NCBI RefSeq assembly: GCF_030272615.1
Contig: NC_081413.1
Coordinates: 158,228,849 to 158,292,848 of the forward strand
Length of the DNA: 64,000 bases
Direction: 5' to 3'
DNA from: Cryptomeria japonica
Taxonomy: Eukaryota > Streptophyta > Pinopsida > Cupressales > Cupressaceae
Below, one piece after another: positions 23,304 through 33,166 of this stretch. A program made the position numbers and the translations under genes. How positions within the stretch are numbered: position 1 is the stretch's first letter; each line of letters begins with the position of its first letter. The notes beneath the pieces are model-generated. The model made no database searches. It saw only the letters and a list, made by a program, of their open reading frames with translations, and was not told the origin of the DNA.

Positions 23304-24887
23304 ATAAGCATTCGAACCATGGATCAGACATCAGAAACAAAATCAGACTTTGCATGCCAACTATTTGACGAAATGCCAATGGGCCCAAAAACTGAAAATT
23401 TAAGGTAGAATAGGCAGGGGTTATTTCAATATAAGGGAGGCCTTTGCACGAACTTCAATTCAGTCTTTGGTATCGAATCCCTTCCAATCAGGTCTGTAGG
23501 TATGTATAAGTGTTCTGATCCAGCATCTCTCAGGGTTTGATTCATCTTCTTCCTTCTTTCACCTCTGTTCCACTTTGTAAATATACCTGGAAAAAGACAG
23601 AAAATATTTAAATCAAAATCATGAATGAGACCCCAAACACAAAATTTTCTTGATAACGCCCCTTTCAAAGTCTGGAAATAACATTAAAGAATTGTGAAAA
23701 TGCATTCTCAGCTGAGGAAATACAAGATCTGAGGTATTTCTTTTTTCCTTAAGTTTTATCTGGCAATTTGCCTCCATGTTTACTGATTGGAATCACCAAA
23801 AAATCTGATATGAATTGTTTCCAGTTCACACCTAGGGTTTCTAGAATCCTCTCAAACTCTGCCTCTTAAGTTTGCTCTAGCCTGAACTTCCTCATTTCAC
23901 TTTAGGCTTTCTCTGCTTGTCTTAATTCACATTAAAATTGAATTGGGTTAATGCAAAACAAATAAATTAATCCATGCTTAAATATGTCTCTTAACACTTG
24001 CAATCATACCCCTTACTTGGCCGACTTGCTTTTTTCTTTATTTTGACATGCAACATCTCTCTTCTTATGTGGGCCTTGTTGGTGTACGTTTTATCATATA
24101 CCGAACATTAGAATAAAATATCCAAGGATACTTTATCCTCTCCTGAACAAAATCAGTACTTGTGCCAAGATTGCGAGAAAGACCATGAGGTGACTCCAAG
24201 GTCTATATGTGCGAACAAGCGAATTTAGTGGGATAGCTTCTTGGGTAGTGTATGCTGAAAATCTCCAAGGCGATTTACGCTTATCAACTGGTATCATTCA
24301 CAAGCCAGACTTGGGCGAATTTATCAATGACTGCTCTTTGTTTTTTGATTTTTTGATCTAGGACTTCAAAAAAGATAAAAAGAGATAAGGGTTTAGGAAT
24401 TCTAACTATTGCTAGGCTATTCCTATGAACTCGAGACGGTAAAGACTGGGTGAAATTGGTAACTACACTTTGTTTCGCCACATTGGGACAACTACGCAAA
24501 GTGGGGTGCAATCTTCTAGGGTTGTGCTTAAGATTTTCACACTTATGAATAATACCAACAATTGAACAATATTACTCAAAGCAAAAGTTAAGCATCCACA
24601 TCAAAAGTTCAGGCTAACTTTACACATTGAATGAAAATCATCCATCCAACAAAAGTATGAGCAAAATTTCACCAATCTAAACTTATCAATCCTTCATTCA
24701 TCTAAAAACCTCAAAGCAAATAATTTAAGCAAATTTAATCTAAGTGTTGAAGGGAATATGCAACCATGCAACCATTTAGTAATAAAAAGATTTCAAGACA
24801 ATACTGATAATGAACTTTTATTACCCAAATAGCTCTAAGCAACAATTTCATAAATCTCTCCACACTGAAATGAAATGAGAGAATGAG

Positions 24888-24898
24888 TTTATATAGAG
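24888..24898 (-). promoter_or_regulatory. TATA2 of unit D
   Basis: Minus-strand TCTATATAAAC, 822 bp from the unit end and about 140 bp downstream of the gene's stop codon. Confidence 0.55.
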
Positions 24899-25036
24899 TT
24901 TCTAAATACAAATGAATGGCCAAGATCAATCTAAGATCAACAATCAAGATCAAGACAACCTAACCCTAATTAGAGTTTCCCAAAATAAGACCCAAGATCA
25001 ACTGCAAATGAGACAAGTGGCACAAGATGCTATCTT

Positions 25037-27771
25037 TTAGGATTGCACCTCCTCCTTTTGATATTCGATGAACCTGGACACAATTCGATCAACTTCCTCT
25101 ACTGTGACATGTGGCAACATGTTGATCCTGAATTCTAATCCTTCCAAGTCATCTGCACATAGAGCAAAAGTGGTTTCCCAATCAAATTCTTGTTTTTGAA
25201 AAACATCTTTGATGGACAGGAGGTTCGATGCTCCTAAGGCAGCCCCTACTTCAGTTATTTTTCCATCAACCAATTCTTGTAGTGGGACTCCTTTCAGCTC
25301 TCTAAGGCACGGGATAATTCTATCTTGGATATCCTGGAAGTCAGCCCACATTTCTGCCTTGTTCAAAATCCTGGAAAGTAGAGAAGAGGTTTGTTCATAT
25401 GCTGATGATATTCCTTCCATAAACGTGGTTGCTTCTTTTCATGTACTTTCCATCCAATCTTTGGTCTCTCTGGCTGTCACTGCTTCTTCCTCAGAACCTT
25501 TGACTACCTATTGTGAATTCAAGAGCAGGAGAGCTTCTGGATTTGCTTGATCAAGTGGCTTAGTAGTCAAATGCTGAATATATTCTCTTATGCGCTCAAC
25601 TTCTCTCTTATATTCTATCTTCTTTAATGTTTCTTTGTCCAACTTTGCCTTCATGGAAGCAATTGAATTGTCCAGCTCTTCTTTTACTTGAGCCTTTGTG
25701 CTTGGTCCCAAGTCATAGGTGGTAATCTCATACTCATGGGGACCAATGTCTCCCTTTGCCTTGTCTACCTTTGGCACTACAATCTGTATTGTCCTGCATC
25801 CTGTTTCATCTCTTTGGATGGTGGAAAACCTTCTTGCTGGCTTCTTTACTGCAGTTTGCTCTAACCTGGCCAAGAAATCAATCATGTCATATTCTTCTTG
25901 TTCTTCTACTATTTGTGTGTTTATTTTCAACCTTTCCTTCAGTCAATCAAGAATAGTGGGCTGCTCAATGCCTTCCATTTCTTGATTGCCCTTTTCACAC
26001 ATGCTATCTTGAAGGGCGGAAATCATTCCTTCCTGAAATTCACCTTCCTCAACTTCCATTTCATTGTCTGACTCTAGGTTCTCTGTGCCAGTAGGAGACG
26101 GTGGTTGTTCATCTTCTTGATGGATTGATTCTACATTCTCCTCATGAACCAGGGAAGGAATTTCCATCTTTGCCAATGACTGATCAATGGCCAATATATA
26201 GTTTTCATTCTTAGATGTGGCAGAATGAGACGGATCTATCCTTTGCTTCTTTTGGGCAGGTCCTTCATTCACAACTACCTTCCCCTTCTGCATGCTTTGG
26301 TTTTGACCATTTGATAGGAGGAAGAGGTGCATGCTAGTTTGTATTATCTTCCTGCTGATCAAGCACAAGAAAAGGTTTAGTCATTCTGATCAAGCTTACT
26401 GGCAGTCTGGAACATAGTCTTTTCCTGATGTTAAACTCATCTGCAACATTTGCCCAAAAATCTTCTATGTCTGCTCTACGTCTGAATCTTTCTCTGTTCA
26501 GTGATCCAATATTGCTGAGAGGATTGAAATTAGCTCTGGATCGGTAGAAGTTAAAGGGATACCATTGCATTTCTAGCCTGACACTTTCTGCTGCTTGTGC
26601 TGTCGGACAAGATTCCTCCATATTTCCAATAAAGAATGGAAACGTGATTGCTGCCTTCTGCTTTATCCTTTTGAAGCTCTGATATGTTTCAAGTTGCTTG
26701 AGAATTTCAAGTAAAACCATCTTGTTGGTTGGGTAGATTGGATGTCGGTACGGTCGACCGTCAAAACCTTAGACTCTTATGTAGGTGAATTTTGGAAATT
26801 GGATGAACCAGGATCCATACTTGCTAACTAAACTATTGGATTCAGGAGTCAGTCTCTGATGAGTTCCTCCTTGTAATGTTCTTGTGATGTACATTAGGAA
26901 TGCATCATGTGCTCGATAGCTCTTCTCCTTAAGCTGCAATTGCGAGTAACAATCATAAGATTTAAATTCACCTTCATCATTACCAACCACGCTTCTACAG
27001 AGCAGTCCGAAATATCTATAAGTACTAGCCAACAGGTAGATAATGTAGGAGCTCATGTAGAATGACTGTCCCCTCCAAATTTATCAACTGTTCATGAAGG
27101 TTGTTGCTGATTATGCAGAACCAATTGAACATCCCTTCTCCCGAGGTAATTTCATCTATGAAGTAATGCATCCATGTCTCAAATGGCACACCCTTAGGGC
27201 TGCCCATTATTCTATTCAACAATAAGATAATGTCACCATATTCTTCCTTGAAGTATGGACGTAGCAGGACCTTTGGTATTTTCCCTTGGGGCCTTTTCTT
27301 TTCCAACCATGATTTGTTAACATTTGCCGCATAGAGTTCAGATTGGGCATCATAAATATTTTGGGTATCTTCTTTGGTCTTGTAGGAGGTTTTATTGTAG
27401 TTTGGAATTCCAAATGTTTCTTAAATGGATAGCTCTGAAAGATTAGCTAAAATCCTCCCATCAGGTGCAATGATCTCTCTTGACTGTGCATTGTAGTGTC
27501 CGGCACACTCAACCATCAACTCAGCACATTGTTTAGCCAGAGGAAATCCAGCTGCTTGGATGATGCCATTTCTCATCATCCGACAGGCAATGGGTGTCGG
27601 CAGGTGTTTATCATGCCCGCACGTCCTCTTTTTGAATTCTTCTAAATCCACATGTCTAAGGTCAGTGTCTGTGATATTCTTCCATTTAGATTTGATCATG
27701 GATTCTTGCCGAACTCCTTTACTAGCAAACTTCATTGGTTCTTTTTTGGAAGGTGCTCCTTTGGTGGTCAT
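25037..27771 (-). pseudogene. Unit-D gene: same unrecognised family, about 910 codons, decayed
   Basis: Starts at ATG 27771 ('MTTKGAPSKKEPM') and ends at TAA 25037-25039. It is homologous to the unit-A gene over its whole length ('GFPLAKQCAELMVECAGHYNAQSREI', 'FKEEYGDIILLLNRIMGSPKG', 'KYGSWFIQFPKFTYIRV', 'RDETGCRTIQIVVPKVDKAKGD', 'VEEVDRIVSRFIEY'). It is shorter mainly in the low-complexity middle. Stops at 27421, 26769, 26334 and 25508 fit Gln codons and those at 25943 and about 25440 fit Trp (the first by comparison with 'DWLKERL' in unit A). Frameshifts lie near 27065 and 26350. A frame-preserving family with copy-to-copy conservation of blocks suggests past selection on the protein. No function is assigned. 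Confidence 0.75.
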
Positions 27772-28206
27772 TAGCTTGCATAACACACAAAAATTCAATA
27801 TTATTTTCAAGATTTTAAGTCTGATTTTTGATCTTTTATCTGGAAATTTCACTTTCAGCTTGTAAAAAGATTAAATTTCTGCGAAAAAGCAGACTGAAAG
27901 TGAAGGGTTTGGCCAAGAAATTGATAAAATTGAGAGAAATAAGACAAAATAATAGAAGGATTCAGTCAATTTCAAATTTTATGTTTCAGATGTTGATTTT
28001 TGTGACTGAAATTCCCCTTTAATTCTGAAAATCTCTCTTTAAATCAGAAAAAACACACTTAATTTCTTGACTTCAACACTTGGAAAAAAAATTCACTTCT
28101 TCAAAATTCCTCTTCAAAAATCAATTTCTTCAAAAATCTAAGAGAGAAAGAAATTCTTCTCAATTGCTCTCCAATTTCTCAACCTGAATAATGAATTTGA
28201 AAGTGA

Positions 28207-28980
28207 CTGGTTGAGAATATATAGAGTTTAAGGTTTTAAAACTTAGAAGCTGCTTCTTTGTGTTTTTTTTAAAAAATTTTTTATTATTTTTTTGTGTTTT
28301 ACTTTTAATGATTTAAATCTTTCCAAAATGGAAAGTTTTATTTCTCTCTCAAATTCATCCTTAATTTTGGAATCTTCTAGAACTTTCTTTTAATTTCCAA
28401 AATTCTTGAATTTTTGAAAATATTTCTAAGTGTTGGAATTATTTTCAGAAGTGTTGGAAAATAATTAAGAAAAAATATTCATGTGTCAAATTTTTTTTTT
28501 CCAACCCGTTCGTTGATGGACCCTTGATTTCGTGTGCAATTTTTGTCAAAAATATTTTTCTTGTAGCCATTTTTCTCTCTTGGCTATGTCAAGTTGATTG
28601 TCATCTCTTACTCATAGGTCATGGGTGAATTTTTATGTCTGGGTTAGGCATCTTCACATATTCCATTTATGCCTAGGAAAATTTTAAAGGTTTAATGCCT
28701 TATTCATTTTAAAATTTCTTGCTTTCTAGGCGAACTTGTCATCATGTTTGGCTATATCCCACATGCCATGGTCGGACTTAAAGCTTTCCTGGACATGCTA
28801 GCGATAGGGCAAACTTCTTATCTTGTCAACCTTTATCTTTGTTTTAATTTTCTATCATCTACTTGGGCGAACTTGGAGTATGTTTTGCCAAGGCGGACTT
28901 GGCATGTGTTTGGCACATATTTTTCATGCCTAGGTGGACTTTGGATAGTCTTTGCCATCTCCAACTCATTTTAATCTTCC
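28207..28980 (-). repeat. Promoter-side block X of unit D (copy 1 of a direct duplication)
   Basis: This 774-bp block, from TATA1 rightward, is nearly identical to 31187-31985. The two copies differ by scattered substitutions and small indels. Outside the block the sequences diverge sharply. Confidence 0.85.
28213..28226 (-). promoter_or_regulatory. TATA1 of unit D
   Basis: Minus-strand CTCTATATATTCTC, about 443-455 bp upstream of the gene's ATG, matching the spacing in unit A. Confidence 0.55.
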
Positions 28981-29700
28981 ATGTCTAGGCGATCTTGAAG
29001 ATATGATTTGCTTTATTCCAACCATGTCTAGTCCTAGGGGGACTTTGAGGAGTTCTTGATATGCCAAACTTTCCCTAGGTAGGGCAGACTTGGAAGGTCA
29101 TTGGACAAGTTTGTCTCTTGCTTTTCTTCATGGTGGAGTTGGAAGGGTCTTGGACAAGTTTGTCTTGCGCCTTAGCGCATCATGCTCTTCCAAGGGCGGA
29201 CTTGGAAGAGACTTTGCCATCTTCACCTTGTGCCAAGGAAGGGCGGACTTGGAAGGAGTCTTGCCAAGGCAGACTTGGAGGTGTCTAACCAAGGGCGGAC
29301 TTTATGGCTTGTCATCTATTTCAACTTTTCCCCTTGGGCGGACTTGGAAGGGTCTTGGACAAGTTGCCTTGGACATTCTTGCTTATGTTTTGGCGGACTT
29401 TGCCAACTTCTTTCCAATCTACAAAGGGCGGACTTTGAGTATGCTTTGCCAAGGGTGGACTTGAAAGACATGATACCAACTTCGTTTGCTTGACCTTAAC
29501 CAAAGGTAGGAGTTTTCTTGACCCTCGCCATGAGTTGGCTAACTGGAGGTAGGAATTTAGCAAGTGTTGGACAACTTTGCTTCTTGCCTTGGGTGGACTT
29601 GGAAGGTCTTCTGCCATGTATGATTGGGCGGACTTCATGCTTTGTCTGTTATCTTCCTAGACATACTTGCTTTGCCATTCTTCCCTTGGGCGAGTTTTAT
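28733..29700. repeat. About 20 copies of a GGGCGGACTTGG-like motif
   Basis: Irregularly spaced (about 25-110 bp) variants of AAGGGCGGACTTGGAAGG, with GCC, TTGCC or TCTTGG words between them. Best copies are near 28893, 29196, 29244, 29336, 29391, 29426, 29602 and 29627. The motif lies upstream of TATA1 of unit D. Small open frames here are by-products of the repeat. Confidence 0.75.
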
Positions 29701-30190
29701 CTAGACAACCATTTTTTCATACTTTTTCAAACTGCCATATCCATCTCTGTCTTGCCATGTCCAGTTTTGACTTGCCATGTTCATCTGGAACAAAAACCCT
29801 AATTAGGTTTTACCTTGCCTTTTGCACTTAAAGACATGATTTTTCAAATCTGAGGACATGGGTATTGATCATATGGCTGATCTTCTAGAACATGACCCTA
29901 ATTAGGGTTTCCATCTGCTTTTTACCCTTAAAGACCAAATTTTCGAATTCTGAGAACATGGGTAGCAATAATCTGGCTTGAGGATCAAAACCCTAACCCC
30001 CCAAAAAAAGTAGAAAAAGAAAAACCCTGCTTTTTGCACTTGGAGGCAAAATTTTTCGAATCTAAGGACATGGGTACTGATCATATGGCTTGAGGATCAA
30101 AACCCTAATTCCGAAAAAAACCAGAAATTTGAAGCCTTGCTTTTTATACTTAGAGACAAGATTTTCAAATTTCGACAGATCAAATGACCC

Positions 30191-31186
30191 GAGGAACAAA
30201 ACCCATACGCCACTTTCAAAAAAGCAGAAAAAAGCAAAAAAACAATTTTTTTCTTTCTAAAAATAGAAAGTTGTCAGAAATGACCCAAAGCAATTGCGAT
30301 CCTCGTCCTTCAAAACTTCTAGGCACTTTGACAACACTCATACATGATTCTGAACATGATTTCTCAACTTGGCTCAGGATGACTTAAAAAATTCAAAGTC
30401 AAAACTCTCTTAGAAAATGGACTTATGAAACTGCAGAGCTAGGAGAAAACCCTAAAAGCAAAAAACTGGGGGTCCCCATTTGCGATGGGGCGATGTGTGA
30501 ATTAGGTCACAATAGGCCCCTCCTCATATGTTAGCACTAAAACTCATGTTTCCTCCTTTATCATAGATGTTGAGGAACAAAACCCATACGCCACTTTAAA
30601 AAAAGTAGAAAAAAGCAATTTTTTTTTCTAAAACTAGAAAGTTGTTAGAAAATGCACTTATGAAACTGCAAAGCTAGGAGAAAACCCTAAAAGCAAAAAA
30701 TTGGGGGTCCACATCTACGATGGGGCGATGTGTGAATTAGGTCACAATAGGCCCCTCCTCATACGTTAGAACTAAAACTCATGTTTCCTCCTTTATCATA
30801 GATGTTGAGGAACAAAACCCATATGCCACTTTCAAAAAAGCAGAATAAAGCAAAAAAAACAATTTTTTTTTTTCTAAAAATAGAAAGTTGTCAGAAATGA
30901 CCCAAAGCAATTGCGATCCTCATCCTTCAAAACTTTTAGGCACTTTGACAACACTCATACATGATTCTGAACATGATTTCTCAGCTTGGCTCGGGATGAC
31001 TTCAGAAACTCAAACTCAAAACTCTCTTAGAAAATGGACTTATGAAATTGCAGAGCTAGGACAAAACCCTAAAAGCAAAAAACTCGGGGTTCCTATATGC
31101 GATGGGGGGATGTGTGAATTAGGTCACAACAAGCCCCTCCTCATATGTTAGCACTAAAACTCATGTTTCCTCCTTTATCATAGATG
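30191..31186. repeat. Three-copy tandem array made of a unit start plus its flank
   Basis: Each copy begins GAGGAACAAAACCCATA and ends TTATCATAGATG: 30191-30569, 30570-30806 (internal deletion of about 145 bp) and 30807-31186. Each copy contains the first about 320 bp of a TG...CA unit, including the terminal hairpin or its remnant and GGTCACAA, plus about 55 bp of flanking DNA. The duplication therefore happened after unit D had inserted. Confidence 0.8.
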
Positions 31187-31985
31187 GTTGAGAATATATA
31201 GAGTTTAAGGTTTTAAAACTTAGAAGCTTCTTCTTTGTGTTTTTTTGTTTTTTGTTTTTAATTTTTTATTATTTTTTTGTGTTTTACTTTTAATGTTTTA
31301 AATCTTTCCAAAATGGAAAGTTTTATTTCTCTCTCAAATTCATCCTTAATTCAGGAATCTTCTAGAACTTTCTTTTAATTTCCAAAATTCTTGAATTTTT
31401 GAAAATATTTCTAAGTGTTGGAATTATTTTCCCTTTGAAAATATTTCTAAGTGTTGGAAAATAATTAAAAAAAAAAATTCATGGGTCAAATTTTTATTTT
31501 CCAACCCGTTCATTGATAGACCCTTGATTTCGTGTGCAATTTTTGTCAAAAATATTTTTCTTCTAGCCATTTTTCTCTCTTGGCTATGGCAAGTTGATTG
31601 TCATGTCTTACTCACAGGTCATGGGTGAATTTTTATGTCTAGCTTAGGCATCTTCACATATTCCACTTATGCCTAGGAAAATTTTGAAGGTTTAATGCCT
31701 TATTCATTTTAAAATTTCTTGCTTTCTAGGTGAACTTGTCATCATGTTTGGCTATCTCCCACATGCTATGGTCGGACTTAAAGCTTTCCTGGACATGCTA
31801 GCGATAGGGTGAACTTCTTATCTTGTCAACCTTTTTCTTTGTTTTAATTTTCTATCATCTACTTGGGTGAACTTGGAGTATGTTTTGCCAAGGCGGACTT
31901 GGCATGTGTTTGGCACATATTTTTCATGCCTAGGTGGACTTTGGATAGTCTTTGCCATCTCCAACTTGTTTTAATCTTCCAACTT
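31187..31985 (-). repeat. Promoter-side block X' (copy 2), probably belonging to unit B
   Basis: Near-identical to 28207-28980, including the TATA1-like box (31188-31203). Here it lies downstream of a different motif region (32010-32790) and is cut on its left by the tandem array, so the gene expected next is missing. Confidence 0.7.
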
Positions 31986-32009
31986 GTTGGCACTTGCTAT
32001 TACCAAAAA

Positions 32010-33166
32010 ATGATCAGGCTTTTACATAGGCAAAGGAAGTGATATCAACTTGATCGCGGTTTTGACTAGGCAAAGGAAGTTCGATCTTTTTACTCCTTCA
32101 TTGAAGTTTGCTGATTTGTGGGGCCCAAGCATGTGCCGTGGTTATGAGAGGGAGAGGGATGTAAGGTTTCATGGTGGAAGGGGGTGTAAAGGATGGGAAG
32201 ATGAAGGAAGATGGAGGGATAAGGGATGGAAGAAGGTGAAGTGGAAGGTGAAGGGGAAGGGGAAGGGGAAGGTAGGAAGGATGAGGGTTAGGATATGCCG
32301 AGGTGAAATGGAGAGAAGGAAGTGAGGGATATTGGAGAGATGAAGAATGTGGTGAAGGCATAAGGGATGTTGGGAGGCATAAGGGATATGAGATGGGTGG
32401 AGCGGGATTTTGGGATGGTGAAGGATGTTGGGGTGATGAAGTGGAGGATGAAGGATGGAAAGATGAGGGAAGTGATGAAGGAAAGATGGAAGGGTGGAAG
32501 GGAAGGAGAGGAGAAGTGGAAATGGAAGGAAAGGAGTGGGTGATCAAGGTTTTGAGCACCCATTGGCAATGTTGGGAGAGGCAAGTTAGACTTTTGAGGG
32601 AGCATTGACAGTAGGGTGAGGCGGGTTAGAGATTTAGGAGGGCAAAGGAAATACTCATGAGGTAGGTTGGGGATTTTGAGAGGTCAAAGGAATTGACCCC
32701 AAGCTAGATCAGGGTTTCAAGGGGGCAAAGGAAATGCTTTGAAGCCTGATCGGGCTTTCAAGGGGGAAGGGAAATGCCATCAAAGGTTCTATCTTACTCA
32801 TTCAAGTACCTTGCCCTAATCCGCTTCATGATTGTTAGGCCTAAACTTATCCTCCTTCCAAGCATTCACTCTCCTTTAACAATTCTCCTTAATCAAACTC
32901 AACACTTCATCTTCGATTTTTCAAGCCAATGATGATGATCAAATGGAATGATCTTCATATATTTTTCATTTCCAAGGTGTTGAAAAGCCATATTGACTCA
33001 ATTCCACCCAGAGGGAGAGAAATGACTTGATCAACTCTTGTCAACTTGAGACACTATACTTCCTCGAGTGAAAGGCTAACAGCCAAAACTACAACAACTA
33101 GCCTAGAAATCAGAAAAAAGTGGGGTTCCCTGTTTTAATGGTGCGATGTGTGAAATTGTCACAACA
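32010..33166 (-). repeat. Start region of unit B with its own motif array and a purine-rich stretch
   Basis: Six variants of GATCAGGCTTTCAAG followed by GGCAAAGGAAATG occur near 32030, 32071, 32642, 32683, 32723 and 32764. A strongly purine-rich stretch (32143-32545, mostly GGAAGG, GATGAAGG and GGGATG words) sits between them. The long opposite frames there are low complexity and are not genes. The unit start TGTTGTGAC is at 33166. Confidence 0.6.

Larger units (their letters stand above)
19380..24076 (+). mobile_element. Second Gypsy-type LTR plus leader (Gypsy-2), split by unit C
   Basis: It begins TGTAATGTCCC like the chromovirus LTR and shares its layout (a GGACGAAAC-containing block), but most bases differ, so it is a related family. 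The left part is 19380-20522. Unit C (20523-22930) interrupts it, and it resumes at 22936. The LTR probably ends at TTCGTACA (23290), because TGGTATAAAAGC (23292-23303) follows at PBS distance. The remaining 23304-24076 is non-coding leader, cut at 24076 by unit D. The five bases before it are ATATA; no right-hand partner was found. No gag or pol of this copy is visible. Confidence 0.65.
24077..30514 (-). mobile_element. TG...CA unit D, gene-bearing, about 6.4 kb
   Basis: Minus-strand start TATTGTGACC at 30514 (mutated TGTTG) and end CACCAACA at 24077. The flanks are GGCCT (24072-24076) and GGCCC (30515-30519), a TSD with one mismatch. Contents on the minus strand are a terminal hairpin, the GGCGGACTT motif array (29700-28733), TATA1 (28226), the unit gene (27771-25037), TATA2 (24898) and an R-U5-like end of 822 bp. 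It is inserted in the Gypsy-2 leader. A single TSD-flanked block encloses the gene, with no internal copy of either terminus; this is the main support for the gene lying inside the LTR-like unit. Confidence 0.65.
6595..33166 (-). mobile_element. TG...CA unit B, inserted in the E0 gene (TSD TGGTG) and filled with later insertions
   Basis: The minus-strand start TGTTGTGACAATTTC is at 33166 and the minus-strand end CACCATCAACA is at 6595. The flanks are identical: TGGTG at 6590-6594 and again at 33167-33171. The E0 gene reads through the join in frame. B's own DNA is 6595-8357, 19336-19379 and roughly 31187-33166; the rest is later insertions (chromovirus with hAT, a second Gypsy LTR, units C and D). 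It has TATA2 near 7412 and a TATA1-like box near 31195, but no surviving copy of the unit gene between them. Confidence 0.8.

Noticed and set aside
28744-29802. Several open frames of 76-124 codons
   Set aside because: They read through the repeated GGCGGACTTGG motif in different frames and have no recognisable domain.
32098-32608. Overlapping Ser/Pro-rich and Gly/Glu-rich open frames
   Set aside because: Frames on both strands are by-products of the purine-rich low-complexity stretch.
24077-33166. Unit D extending to the terminus at 33166
   Set aside because: The flanks GGCCT and TGGTG do not match, whereas 33166 pairs with 6595 (TGGTG) and 30514 pairs with 24077 (GGCCC/GGCCT).
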